Positions 8,232 to 16,651 of a stretch of 64,000 nt of DNA are shown one piece after another. This DNA comes from JAUIAI01 sp045106815 (GTDB lineage Bacteria > Pseudomonadota > Gammaproteobacteria > Burkholderiales > Burkholderiaceae_E): assembly GCA_045106815.1 (NCBI GenBank), contig JBGCFG010000030.1, positions 62,001-126,000 of the forward strand, in the 5' to 3' direction. The notes beneath the pieces are model-generated. The model worked only from the letters and a program-made list of their open reading frames with translations, did no database searches and was not told where the DNA came from. The stretch's first letter is position 1, and the number at the start of each line of letters is the position of its first letter. A program made the translations under genes and the position numbers.

Positions 8232-9320
8232 ATGAGCGATGAGCACGAGCCGTTCATCAAGACGCCAAAGCAACTGATTACGGTAATTGTTTTATCGTTC
8301 GTGGTTCCGATTGCGCTGATTATCTTGTTGGTGATGTATGTCGGCGGCGCTAAAAGAGACGGTGCCGGCTCAGACGGGCTAACCGCCGAGGCCATTGCCC
8401 AGCGGATTGCGCCCGTCGCAAACCTTGAGATCATTGACGCCTCTGCTCCCAAGCAACTCGCCTCCGGAGAGGCGGTTTACACCGCGCAGTGCGCTGCCTG
8501 TCACGCTGCAGGGGTTGCAGGCGCACCCAAGTTTGCCGATGCCGCCTCCTGGGAAGCCCGCATAGGCACTGGCTACGACGCTTTGCTGGCATCCGTTGTT
8601 AACGGCAAGGGCGCAATGGCGGCCCAGGGCGGCGGCCAGTACAGTGATCTTGAACTAGGAAAAGCAGTTGTTCATATGGTAAACGCTGCAGGCGGCGACA
8701 TGCCCGAGCCGACAGGCGACGCGGCGGCGGCTGCGGATCAGCCCGCTCAAACCGCCGAGGCTGCGAAAGCTGACGACACCGCTAAAGCCGATGAACCCGC
8801 GCCTGCCGCGGAACAGGTCGCTCAGGCAACCGAGTCAGTGACTGAGGCAGCCAAGGGTCTCGCAAACGCTGCCGGTGACGCGGCAAAAGAAATGGCAGAC
8901 AAAGCTTCCGACGCGGCAGACTCTGCGGCTGAGAAGGCCTCCGCAGCAGTTTCATCAGGCGTCGCTGCAGGCGCGGCGGCGATCACCGGTGTCGCGGAGA
9001 AGGTTACCGAAGCTGTGAAGCCCGCTACCAGTGAATCATCCCCTGCCCCGGTTGCCAAGGCCACGCCGGCTAGCTACGACTTGGAAGAAGGTAAGAAGCT
9101 GTACAACACGATTTGTATGGCCTGCCACCTGTCCGGCGCCGCTGGCGCACCCAAGTTTGGTGACAAAGCCGCCTGGGCTGGCCGCGATGAAAAAGGCGTT
9201 GAGGCGCTGGCCGCCACTGTGATTTCCGGCAAAGGCTCTATGCCAGCTCGCGGTGGGTCCGGCGGCACTGATGAGCAAATTGCAGCAGCCGTTGCCTACA
9301 TGCTCTCTGAGCTAAAGTAA
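8232..9320 (+). CDS. membrane-anchored dihaem cytochrome c5-family protein with Ala-rich linker
   Basis: 362 residues from ATG 8232, which follows a GAGGGT site. An N-terminal membrane anchor (about residues 15-37) is followed by two cytochrome c5-like domains. The first haem site is CAACH at 87-91 and the second CMACH at 295-299; both are followed by AG-APKFxD/GxAxW-type sequence, indicating an internal duplication. They are joined by a linker of about 120 residues (about 160-280) rich in Ala, Glu, Lys and Asp. It probably carries electrons in the periplasm between the quinol/cytochrome chain and a terminal oxidase or reductase. The linker is unusually long. A strong terminator follows directly. 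Confidence 0.9.
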   Translation: MSDEHEPFIKTPKQLITVIVLSFVVPIALIILLVMYVGGAKRDGAGSDGLTAEAIAQRIAPVANLEIIDASAPKQLASGEAVYTAQCAACHAAGVAGAPKFADAASWEARIGTGYDALLASVVNGKGAMAAQGGGQYSDLELGKAVVHMVNAAGGDMPEPTGDAAAAADQPAQTAEAAKADDTAKADEPAPAAEQVAQATESVTEAAKGLANAAGDAAKEMADKASDAADSAAEKASAAVSSGVAAGAAAITGVAEKVTEAVKPATSESSPAPVAKATPASYDLEEGKKLYNTICMACHLSGAAGAPKFGDKAAWAGRDEKGVEALAATVISGKGSMPARGGSGGTDEQIAAAVAYMLSELK

Positions 9321-9340
9321 GCCTCAAGCAACACCGACAT

Positions 9341-9378
9341 AAAAGGGGCCGGGCAACTCACTTTGCCCGGCCCCTTTT
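9341..9378. terminator. bidirectional intrinsic terminator
   Basis: A perfect 16-bp inverted repeat (arms 9341-9356 and 9363-9378, core GGGGCCGGGCAA) encloses a 6-base loop. It is flanked by an A-run on the left and a T-run on the right, so it can terminate both the cytochrome c5 gene (plus) and the BLUF gene (minus). Confidence 0.92.
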
Positions 9379-9406
9379 TATTCCTGCACACGTCGCAGCG
9401 AAATGT

Positions 9407-9844
9407 TCAATAACCACTGGACGACTTTGAGTAGACCGCCGCATTGGACAATAAATCGTCCAGTAGCGCGACGCAGGTCGCGCCAGATAATCGATAAGGG
9501 TCTAGCGTGGGCAATTCAGAGTGGCGCAAAAGAACGGCCGGGTTTAGTTTGTCCAGGTTGACTCGGCCCATAGTCCAATTCTCGAATCGTCGCTGATTGA
9601 TCTCCGCGTATTCAAGCAGCGTGACGTCATGGTGGCGATCGTCGCGCGTGATGTCCGTGTAGAGTCGGTTCACCGCTTCGCGGCCGCCTTCAAGAACTTG
9701 CAAAAACATGCTGCCTGTGTGGCACAGGACGCCCGTAATACCGTTGACCGGGTTATGTTCGCGTGAGCGCTTGATGATGGCGTCAACCTGCGACTCATCA
9801 GAAACCTGCTCGGTACGTGACACATAGACAAGACGAACCATCAT
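9407..9844 (-). CDS. BLUF-domain blue-light sensor protein (short form)
   Basis: 145 residues from ATG 9844 (a second ATG follows immediately), with an AGGA site eight bases upstream. A BLUF flavin-binding domain occupies about residues 3-95: LVYVS with Tyr7, NPVNGITG (Asn31/Asn34), FLQVLEG with Gln49, and WTM (Trp90, Met92). These are the photocycle positions known in BLUF proteins. The C-terminal tail of about 50 residues has no recognisable output domain, so it should signal through protein contacts. It begins 20 bp downstream of folE on the same strand and is probably co-transcribed with it. Confidence 0.92.
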   Translation of the reverse strand: MMVRLVYVSRTEQVSDESQVDAIIKRSREHNPVNGITGVLCHTGSMFLQVLEGGREAVNRLYTDITRDDRHHDVTLLEYAEINQRRFENWTMGRVNLDKLNPAVLLRHSELPTLDPYRLSGATCVALLDDLLSNAAVYSKSSSGY

Positions 9845-9864
9845 GGTAGTGATCCTTTGACTGG

Positions 9865-10611
9865 CTAGCGGCCAGGAATGAGAGAAAGAAATTCCCGACG
9901 TAGATTGGAGTCTTTCAGGAACGAGCCGCGCATGACACTGTTGATCATCTTGGAGTCCATCTCCTTGACGCCTCGCCAATGCATACAGAAATGATCAGCC
10001 TCCATCACAACCGCAAGGCCATCGGGCTTAATCAACTCATTGAGCAAATCAGCAATCTGAGTCACGCCTTCTTCCTGAATTTGGGGCCGACTCATAACCC
10101 AATCAGCCAGACGGGCGTACTTAGACAGGCCAATCAGATTGGACTGCGCATTAGGCATAACGCCTACCCAGACGCGACCCATAATAGGGCACAAGTGGTG
10201 CGAACACGCACTACGAATTGTGACCGGACCAATGATCATCAGTTCATTCAGGTGCTCAACATTAGGGAATTCCGTCAACGGCGGACGGTCTTCGTAGCGT
10301 CCCCTGAACACTTCTTTCAGATACATTTTGGCAACTCTGCGCGCGGTATCCTGGGTGTTGTGATCGCTTTCAATGTCGATCACGAGGCTGCGCAAAACCT
10401 CCTTCATCTTGCCAGCGACCTCTTCGAGCAGCTCATCAACCTCGCCAGGCTCGACGAAGCGGCCAATATTGTCATTGGCATGAAATCGCTGTCCAGACTT
10501 AACGATTCGTTCCCTAATCACTTGTGACAGTGGGCGCCCCTCAGCAGACTCGGGATGAGGCTCCGCGGCTGGCAGGCTACTAGGTGCTTTGGCTTTTTCT
10601 TTGGCGGTCAT
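9865..10611 (-). CDS. folE: GTP cyclohydrolase I
   Basis: 248 residues; the catalytic domain spans about 60-245 and matches type I FolE. It converts GTP to 7,8-dihydroneopterin triphosphate, the first step of folate biosynthesis. Visible motifs are the zinc and active-site block ACSHHLCPIMGRV, GLSKYARL, and MEADHFCMHWRGVK with the second zinc cysteine. The N-terminal extension of about 30 residues is Pro/Ala/Glu rich and could mean a later start, as the site before ATG 10611 is weak. A BLUF photoreceptor gene follows in the same operon. Confidence 0.96.
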   Translation of the reverse strand: MTAKEKAKAPSSLPAAEPHPESAEGRPLSQVIRERIVKSGQRFHANDNIGRFVEPGEVDELLEEVAGKMKEVLRSLVIDIESDHNTQDTARRVAKMYLKEVFRGRYEDRPPLTEFPNVEHLNELMIIGPVTIRSACSHHLCPIMGRVWVGVMPNAQSNLIGLSKYARLADWVMSRPQIQEEGVTQIADLLNELIKPDGLAVVMEADHFCMHWRGVKEMDSKMINSVMRGSFLKDSNLRREFLSLIPGR

Positions 10612-10793
10612 CGTCGCGCGTCATCTTTAATTGGCCGCTGAGAATACCCCAAACACCGAATCTGCCCTGCCGCGAACCCATTGGAAAAGGCAGGCTTAAG
10701 CCAACGTTACACCCCTGTTAGCCCACACCAAAACCCCATGAAACGAAACGGAGTCCAAAGACTTCGCCTGCAAACGACTGATAAGCTCGCAGC

Positions 10794-10826
10794 CGGCTGA
10801 GTCCAGGTAAGTTTCCTGGTCGGCCG
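10794..10826 (+). other. stem-loop in the leader of the PQQ-type dehydrogenase gene
   Basis: A 7-bp stem (10794-10800 with 10820-10826, one G-T pair), a GT bulge and a 5-bp stem (10803-10807 CCAGG with 10815-10819 CCTGG) close a 7-base loop about 67 bp before the start at 10893. No T-run follows. It could be an mRNA-stabilising or regulatory leader structure; no known riboswitch class is recognised. Confidence 0.35.
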
Positions 10827-10892
10827 AATGCCTTTCATGATGGCAAACCAAAAACACGCGCGCCAACCAGCGCACGGAAAAGGAGATGAAGC

Positions 10893-12158
10893 ATGTCACA
10901 GAAGTACCTGTTATCAGGTTTAGCGGCTGCTATTGCGTTGGCGCTTAGCGCAACGCCTGCGATCGCTCAAAACATTGAAAAACTTAAGAAATTCAAGGTT
11001 TCCGGGGTTGATCTGAACATCCCTCCAGTCGTCCAGGAGGGTAAGAATGCCGACGCCATCAAAGAGAATCTCAAGCGTATTAAGATGCCGCCCGGATTCA
11101 AAATTGAGCTCTACGCCATCGTGCCCGACGCACGCCACATGGCCGTAGCCCCATCGACGAATATGTTGTTCGTCGGTACCCGCAAGACCGCTGTCTGGGC
11201 TGTCACTGATCGCAATGGTGACAATGTTGCCGATGAAGTAAAGCAATTTGCCCCGTCGCTGAACTTCACAGTTCCCAATGGCGTGTGCTGGACACCCGAT
11301 GGATTTCTTATCGTGGCCGAGCACAATCGGGTATTGAATTTTCCAGCAGCAGAGTTCTTCTACGAAGGTCCGGATGTTGCGGTTATCGAAGTGGTGGGCG
11401 ATGGCAAGCTGATTCCCAAAGAGGAGGAGTCGTTTAACCACGGCGCGCGCACATGCAGGGTTGGGCCGGACAAGAAGCTTTACATCACGATGGGCCAGCC
11501 GTTTAACGTTCAGCCGCGCGAGAAGATTGATCTCTACGACAAGTGGGGCATCGGCGGCATCGTTCGTATGAACGCGTTTGATGGGACGGAGCGGGAGGTA
11601 TTTGCCCGAGGCATCCGGAATTCGGTCGGCATGGACTTCAATCCCAACGACGGCACGGTCTGGTTCACAGACAATCAGACTGACGGCCTGGGTGATGACA
11701 TCCCACCTGGCGAGTTGAACCGGGCAACCGAGGCTGGTCAGCACTTCGGCTATCCGTGGACGGTTGGCGGCTATCGCATCACCGAAAATGACTATGACAA
11801 AGATCCGCTACCAGAGGGCGCGGTTGAGCCACAAGTCAAGATGGATGCGCACGCAGCAGACCTGGGTCTGGACTTCTACGAAGGCGATCAATTCCCTGCC
11901 AAATACCACGGGGGTGTTTTCTCCGCCCAGCATGGTTCATGGAACCGCACAACACCGATTGGCGCACGCATCATGTTTACGGCCCTGAATGAGGATGGGA
12001 CCGCTGCGTCTACCGAGGTGTTTGCCGATGGCTGGCTTGACCCAAAGACCAAGCGGTATATAGGACGCCCTGTTGACGTGGCAAACCTGCCAGATGGGTC
12101 GATTCTGGTTTCGGACGACTACGCCGGCGCACTGTATCGCATCTCGTACGAGCAATAG
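10893..12158 (+). CDS. periplasmic PQQ-type sugar/sorbosone dehydrogenase family protein
   Basis: 421 residues with a clear signal peptide (hydrophobic core about 9-22, cleavage after TPAIA at about 25). The mature part is a beta-propeller of the soluble glucose/L-sorbosone dehydrogenase family, with motifs such as VAEHNRVLNF, FARGIRNSVGMDFNP, WFTDNQTDGLGDD, GQHFGYPW and FSAQHGSWNR. The family uses PQQ and passes electrons to cytochrome c; the substrate of this member is unknown. The start has a strong AAGGAG site. A small periplasmic cytochrome c is encoded 95 bp downstream, a likely electron acceptor. Loss of PQQ binding in some homologues cannot be excluded from the sequence alone. Confidence 0.88.
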   Translation: MSQKYLLSGLAAAIALALSATPAIAQNIEKLKKFKVSGVDLNIPPVVQEGKNADAIKENLKRIKMPPGFKIELYAIVPDARHMAVAPSTNMLFVGTRKTAVWAVTDRNGDNVADEVKQFAPSLNFTVPNGVCWTPDGFLIVAEHNRVLNFPAAEFFYEGPDVAVIEVVGDGKLIPKEEESFNHGARTCRVGPDKKLYITMGQPFNVQPREKIDLYDKWGIGGIVRMNAFDGTEREVFARGIRNSVGMDFNPNDGTVWFTDNQTDGLGDDIPPGELNRATEAGQHFGYPWTVGGYRITENDYDKDPLPEGAVEPQVKMDAHAADLGLDFYEGDQFPAKYHGGVFSAQHGSWNRTTPIGARIMFTALNEDGTAASTEVFADGWLDPKTKRYIGRPVDVANLPDGSILVSDDYAGALYRISYEQ

Positions 12159-12182
12159 TTCGCTTGAGCCGCTGAACAGCAG

Positions 12183-12226
12183 ACAGTGAACTGACGCTTG
12201 GCGTCAGTTCACTGTTTCCTGCTTTT
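12183..12226 (+). terminator. intrinsic terminator between the dehydrogenase and cytochrome c genes
   Basis: A perfect 15-bp stem (12183-12197 with 12201-12215, core GTGAACTGACGC) with a TTG loop is followed within seven bases by a six-T run. It ends the dehydrogenase transcript 28 bp before the cytochrome gene, so the cytochrome depends on read-through or its own promoter. Confidence 0.85.
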
Positions 12227-12253
12227 TTAATTCCGATCAACCTGTTCACACCA

Positions 12254-12598
12254 ATGCCAGACTCTCACTCAACTCTTTTCCGCCTAGCACTGATGCTTGT
12301 CGTAGCGCTTGCGTGCGCGGCGGTGACTCAGAATCGTGCCAGCGCCATGGAGCCTCCTGCCGCAGTGACCGGCTGCATCACCTGTCATGGTGAAAAAGGC
12401 ATGAGTCAGCTACCGAATGCCCCCCATATTGCCGGGCAACCAGTCTTCTATCTCGTCGATCAACTCAAAGCTTACCGCAGCGGCAAACGACAAAATCAGG
12501 TCATGGCGGTGATTACCAAGCCGTTAAGCGACGAGCAGATTCAAGAAGCGGCGGCCTGGTATGCCTCCCATGAGATCCAGCTTAAAGCAACCGATTAA
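12254..12598 (+). CDS. small periplasmic class I cytochrome c
   Basis: 114 residues: a signal sequence (hydrophobic core about 10-24, cleavage near ASA about 29-31) and one haem-binding CITCH at 41-45. Downstream, MSQLPNAPHIAGQPVFYLVDQL and RQNQVMAVI are typical of single-haem cytochromes c553/c4-like, with a candidate Met axial ligand in the latter. It is probably the periplasmic electron acceptor of the adjacent PQQ-type dehydrogenase, inferred from proximity. The ribosome-binding site is weak, and an intrinsic terminator lies just upstream. Confidence 0.88.
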   Translation: MPDSHSTLFRLALMLVVALACAAVTQNRASAMEPPAAVTGCITCHGEKGMSQLPNAPHIAGQPVFYLVDQLKAYRSGKRQNQVMAVITKPLSDEQIQEAAAWYASHEIQLKATD

Positions 12599-12623
12599 GT
12601 TCAGGCCAACCAAAAAGCTTGGG

Positions 12624-12992
12624 CTAAAACTTCGCCAGAACGATCACGCCGACAGCGATCATCCCAATGCCAAAGGCCTGGGGCCAGGCCAGGCCTTCGC
12701 CAAGCACCACGATCCCAAGCACAGCCACCAACGCAATTGTCAGTCCCGCAAACGGGTAAGCGACCGAGAGCGGCACATCGCGCAGAGCAATCAGCCACAA
12801 CACCAGCGATCCGCCATAGAGAACCATCGCGGACAAAGTCAGCGGGTGCATGAATTGGGCAATCAGGCTCGCGATGAAGCCCTGGTCGGCTGGCGGCGCA
12901 GCGAAGCGGGAACTGGCGAGCTTGAGAGCAAGCTGCGCCAGCGCAGTGAGTGAAACACTGGCCAGAACGATAAGCAGCGCGCTCAGTTTCAT
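12624..12992 (-). CDS. SMR/EamA-like four-TM membrane protein (ArnE/ArnF-like)
   Basis: 122 residues with four hydrophobic helices and little else, the architecture of small multidrug resistance/EamA proteins and of the ArnE/ArnF undecaprenyl-phosphate-aminoarabinose flippase subunits. Characteristic stretches are LASVSLTALAQLALKLA near the start and VPLSVAYPFAGLTIALV. Its ATG overlaps the nucleotide-sugar dehydrogenase stop by four bases, placing it last in the saccharide operon. A role in moving a lipid-linked sugar across the inner membrane is inferred from context. Confidence 0.8.
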   Translation of the reverse strand: MKLSALLIVLASVSLTALAQLALKLASSRFAAPPADQGFIASLIAQFMHPLTLSAMVLYGGSLVLWLIALRDVPLSVAYPFAGLTIALVAVLGIVVLGEGLAWPQAFGIGMIAVGVIVLAKF

Positions 12993-14686
12993 GCTGGTTG
13001 CGGCGTCATCTTATGCGCCTGCTGGCTATCACCCGGCAAGACAGGGGCAATAGCACACCCCGTGACGCAAGAGCCAGCGAGGTGGCGAACAGTCTCGAAA
13101 GAAACCTGATTGAATTCATCGCCTGCATAGTGATCATTCAGGAATCGGATGAGATCGACCAACTCGCGTGAGACCTTTTGTTCCATCTGCCGGAATCGAC
13201 CCACCGTTTCCTGTACAAGCTGCTCTGGCGGTGCCAGCGTGCCGCGGCCAATGCCCGCATAGTCAATCGACATACCGTCAAAGTGCGCGGATTGGAAAAG
13301 GTTGGCGCCGTCGTAAATTGCTTCAAGATGATTTGCCATGGCGAGCATTTCATCAAGGCCGCTCAGATAAACCGCATGGCCAACGCAATAGAACACGACA
13401 TCAGCATTCTCAACAGCTTGCTTTAGTGAGTTGGTGAAACAATCAGATAATTGAGTCTTCTTCAGGTTCTGATCATCTGGCTTGACGTAAGGATCATGCA
13501 ATGTCACCTCGGCACCCAGCGTGATCAGCTGACGAGCGAGTGACAAGGTGGGGGAATTCCGGGTGTCTTCTGAATCGAACCGGTAGGCAGTTCCCAGCAG
13601 GGCGACGCGCCGACCAAAGAGAGCACCAAACCGTTGCTGGGCGTGAGCGATGCTGGCCGCGGGAGAAGCATCATTTATATGTCGAGCATTCAGAATTTCA
13701 CTGTGACTGGTATCAGCGCCCGATTGATGTTTGCGCCACCAGAGCAAAACGCCATCTTTTGGCAGGCAATGGCCGCCCACCCCGATCCCGGGAATCAAAA
13801 TCGCGCCACTGGGTACCGCAGTCGCGCAGCCAGACGCATTGTCGCTTTGACTGAGCGCGCGATTGACCTGCTCGCGCAGCGCATAGAAGTCAACATCCTG
13901 GGAATCGCATGAACGAACCAGTTCGGCAGAAAAAGCGATCCGAACGTCCCGGTAGGCGTTTTCAAGGGTTTTGACGAACTCCGCTGTCATGCTGTTGGTT
14001 TTAAACAGATTAGCCTTGGTCACGATACGGCGATAGACCCGCTCGATCAGCACCGGCGTGAGGGGGTGCAATCCGGCAATCAGTTTGTCTGATTGCGCCA
14101 CGCGCTCAACCAAGCGGCCGGGCATCACACGATTCGGGCTGTTGCCGAGCAAGACATCCCGGCCTTCAATCAGACCGTGCGCGGCAAACTTTTCGCGCAC
14201 GACGGTATCCATACTGGAGGGCGCCAGCGTACTTTCAAACACCACCAATGGGATGTTGCCAGCAGGCCGTTTTACCAGCGCTAGACACAGAGCATCAAGA
14301 CTCTGCATGAGCGGCCCGTAGTCAGGGCCAAAACCGTCTCTGTCCGTCTGCACACTGACCAGGATCAAGTCGGCGTCAGCAATGTCCTGATAATCATGAG
14401 TAGCTGACAACAGTCGATTCGCATAGGCGCCGGCAACAATCTCATCAAGATCAGGTTCGATACCGCCGATTACGGACTGGCCACGGTTAATGGCCTCTAC
14501 CTTCCAACCTGAGGTTTGAGAAGCGCGCTGCACCACAACCACTTCAGCGGGTTGATCGGTTCCTTCGCAGATACGAGCGTTTGCGAGCATCGCCGCCATT
14601 GGCATGCCAACGATACCGGGCCCAATGACGGCAATTTTCCGCACGACCCATTCGAACTGACTGGCGGATTCGAAACTCAACGACAT
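12989..14686 (-). CDS. UDP-sugar 6-dehydrogenase (UDP-ManNAc/UDP-Glc dehydrogenase family)
   Basis: 565 residues. An N-terminal Rossmann motif G22-x-G24-x-x-G27, a central dimerisation region, and the active-site cysteine C307 in GVGGHCLPKD identify the UGD/GMD family, which oxidises a nucleotide sugar to the uronic acid with 2 NAD+. SVQTDRD and STLAP-type segments favour the UDP-N-acetylhexosamine (WecC/WbpA) branch, with limited certainty. A tail of about 110 residues beyond the usual C-terminal domain (after about 455) carries no recognised domain. It lies between an AsnB-like amidotransferase (upstream) and an SMR-like flippase candidate (downstream, 4-bp overlap). Confidence 0.88.
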   Translation of the reverse strand: MSLSFESASQFEWVVRKIAVIGPGIVGMPMAAMLANARICEGTDQPAEVVVVQRASQTSGWKVEAINRGQSVIGGIEPDLDEIVAGAYANRLLSATHDYQDIADADLILVSVQTDRDGFGPDYGPLMQSLDALCLALVKRPAGNIPLVVFESTLAPSSMDTVVREKFAAHGLIEGRDVLLGNSPNRVMPGRLVERVAQSDKLIAGLHPLTPVLIERVYRRIVTKANLFKTNSMTAEFVKTLENAYRDVRIAFSAELVRSCDSQDVDFYALREQVNRALSQSDNASGCATAVPSGAILIPGIGVGGHCLPKDGVLLWWRKHQSGADTSHSEILNARHINDASPAASIAHAQQRFGALFGRRVALLGTAYRFDSEDTRNSPTLSLARQLITLGAEVTLHDPYVKPDDQNLKKTQLSDCFTNSLKQAVENADVVFYCVGHAVYLSGLDEMLAMANHLEAIYDGANLFQSAHFDGMSIDYAGIGRGTLAPPEQLVQETVGRFRQMEQKVSRELVDLIRFLNDHYAGDEFNQVSFETVRHLAGSCVTGCAIAPVLPGDSQQAHKMTPQPA

Positions 14687-14718
14687 AAGAATATTCTCTT
14701 CAATAAAGGGATAAGCGC

Positions 14719-16647
14719 TTAGACCGTCAGCGCTTGTCGGTTTGCGTTATCGGATGCGGCCAAACGCGCCGTACCGTCAATGAATTGTTGGTGCCAGAGC
14801 TCAAGCTGCAGAGCTCCCCAGATGCCGCGTCCAAAGTCGGCTTCACGATCTATTAGTTCTGCCAGGCGTATCGTGTCAAAAAGCCCGCGCTCTCTAGCAC
14901 GTTGTGAGAGCAAGGTATCGCGCACAAACTCGCGCGTTGGTCCTTTCATCCAGCGCTGCAAGGGCACGGGAAATCCCATCTTGTCCGTTCGGTTCACGAT
15001 AGCGGCAGGCAACCAGGGTTTGGCAGCCGCCCGCAGCATGGACTTGGAAAACCCCCCGTCGAGTAGGACGCGATCGGGTAGGGACACAACATGCTGCGCC
15101 AAGTCAGTGTCTAGCAGTGGCACTCGCGCTTCAACAGACGCAGTCATACTGGCGCGATCTTCAACATGCAACAGCGCTGGCAAATTGACCGTTAGATCAA
15201 AATGCATCATCTTTTTGAGATGACTCGCGCCTTTTGGGCGTTCAAACACCGACTCGAACCTTTCTGCCACCTGCGATTGATGCATCTGCTCGAGCACGGC
15301 GGCACTCAACAGTCGACTCTGCCCGTCAAGCCGATTCATAATTTGAAAGTAACGCTGGTGACCCGGGAGCTTTAGCCCCGCACCGAGTACTCTACGCATG
15401 AGCGGCTCGTAACTGGCCAGACCGCCCAGGCCTGGTTCCAGTTGCGACAGCGACAAGCTGTTGCGGGTAATGGCATCCCCCCTGACTGAGGCACCAAGCG
15501 TTTCCTGCAATGCGCCGATCACATAGCGGGCATAACCGACAAACAGTTCGTCACCCCCCTGACCACCCAGATAGACCTGTACGTGCTCGCGGGCAGCCTG
15601 CGCCATAATGAACTGAGCAAACATGCCCGGCCCAGCCATCGGCTCATCCATTGCCCACACCATTTGCGACAACTGGTCGACAAACTGATGCTCATTTGGA
15701 TAGGTGGTGTGCATGATCGCGCCGATGTGATCCGCCACCCGACGCGCATGCATCGATTCATCAAAGGCCGGGCCTTCGTCGAAGGCACCGGTAAACGCAT
15801 GCAATGAACCCTGTCCAGTCTGACTCAGATTCTCGGCGGCCAGTGCCGCCACGGTGCTAGAGTCCAGTCCGCCGCTGAGCATCGCGCCGACCGGAACATC
15901 GCTTTGCATTTGGCGCAAAACGCTCGCGCGAATCAACTCGCGGGTTGCGGCTGGATCGCTGGCAGACGGCTCCGATTCAAAGTCCAATGCCCAGTAACAG
16001 ACTTGCCTGAAGGTCATCGTCTGCAAACTCAGTATTTCTAGACAGGCTGGCTCTACCTTTTCAATGCCCTCAAACAAGGTGTTGCCACCCATGACCAGCT
16101 GCAAAGACAGATAGTCTTCAAGTGCGACGGGGTTCAGACGCGCCTGAACACCGGGATGCTGCAGCAAAGCCTTTATTTCCGACGCGTAGATGACATCCTG
16201 GCCTACCTGAACGCGATATAGCGGCTTGACGCCGAACGCATCACGGGCAGCAAGCACCCGGTTTCGCTTCTGATCATGCAGCACGAAAGCGAACATGCCA
16301 TTGAGTTTTTCGACAGCTGCCTGCCCCCACGCCAAATAGGCGACGAGTAAAACCTCGGTGTCTGATTGGGTCGTAAACTGATAGCCCTTGCCTTGCAGAT
16401 TGAGTCGTAGTTCAGGTGCGTTGTAGATTTCACCGTTGAACACTAGCGAAACCGACTCTCTTGCCATGGGCTGAGCACCGCCAACAGGATCAAGAATGGC
16501 GAGCCGCTGATGCTGCATGCCAACTGATCCCGTGATACTGACTCCCTGCCCGTCGGGCCCACGGTGACCCAGCACACTGACCATGGCCCCCAACAGGTGC
16601 GCAGGCACACGGCCATGCTGCTGGGCAATCACAACGAAACCGCACAT
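14719..16647 (-). CDS. asparagine-synthase-family glutamine amidotransferase
   Basis: 642 residues from ATG 16647, which gives N-terminal MCGF with the class II glutaminase nucleophile Cys2 and has a GGAGG site; upstream in-frame sequence lies inside the neighbouring gene. The glutaminase domain (about 2-210) shows HRGPDG, FNGEIYN and SDTEVLL. The synthetase domain shows the pyrophosphate loop SGGLDSST. Within surface-polysaccharide operons such proteins often amidate uronic acids (for example WbpS-type) rather than make free asparagine. The neighbouring nucleotide-sugar dehydrogenase, which would supply a uronic acid, supports that reading. The gap to the upstream deacetylase stop is four bases. 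Confidence 0.9.
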   Translation of the reverse strand: MCGFVVIAQQHGRVPAHLLGAMVSVLGHRGPDGQGVSITGSVGMQHQRLAILDPVGGAQPMARESVSLVFNGEIYNAPELRLNLQGKGYQFTTQSDTEVLLVAYLAWGQAAVEKLNGMFAFVLHDQKRNRVLAARDAFGVKPLYRVQVGQDVIYASEIKALLQHPGVQARLNPVALEDYLSLQLVMGGNTLFEGIEKVEPACLEILSLQTMTFRQVCYWALDFESEPSASDPAATRELIRASVLRQMQSDVPVGAMLSGGLDSSTVAALAAENLSQTGQGSLHAFTGAFDEGPAFDESMHARRVADHIGAIMHTTYPNEHQFVDQLSQMVWAMDEPMAGPGMFAQFIMAQAAREHVQVYLGGQGGDELFVGYARYVIGALQETLGASVRGDAITRNSLSLSQLEPGLGGLASYEPLMRRVLGAGLKLPGHQRYFQIMNRLDGQSRLLSAAVLEQMHQSQVAERFESVFERPKGASHLKKMMHFDLTVNLPALLHVEDRASMTASVEARVPLLDTDLAQHVVSLPDRVLLDGGFSKSMLRAAAKPWLPAAIVNRTDKMGFPVPLQRWMKGPTREFVRDTLLSQRARERGLFDTIRLAELIDREADFGRGIWGALQLELWHQQFIDGTARLAASDNANRQALTV

Positions 16648-16651
16648 GCTT

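Noticed and set aside
10920..11744. 274-codon minus-strand frame inside the PQQ-type dehydrogenase
   Set aside because: Lies wholly within a gene with signal peptide and family motifs; no ribosome-binding site or recognisable fold.
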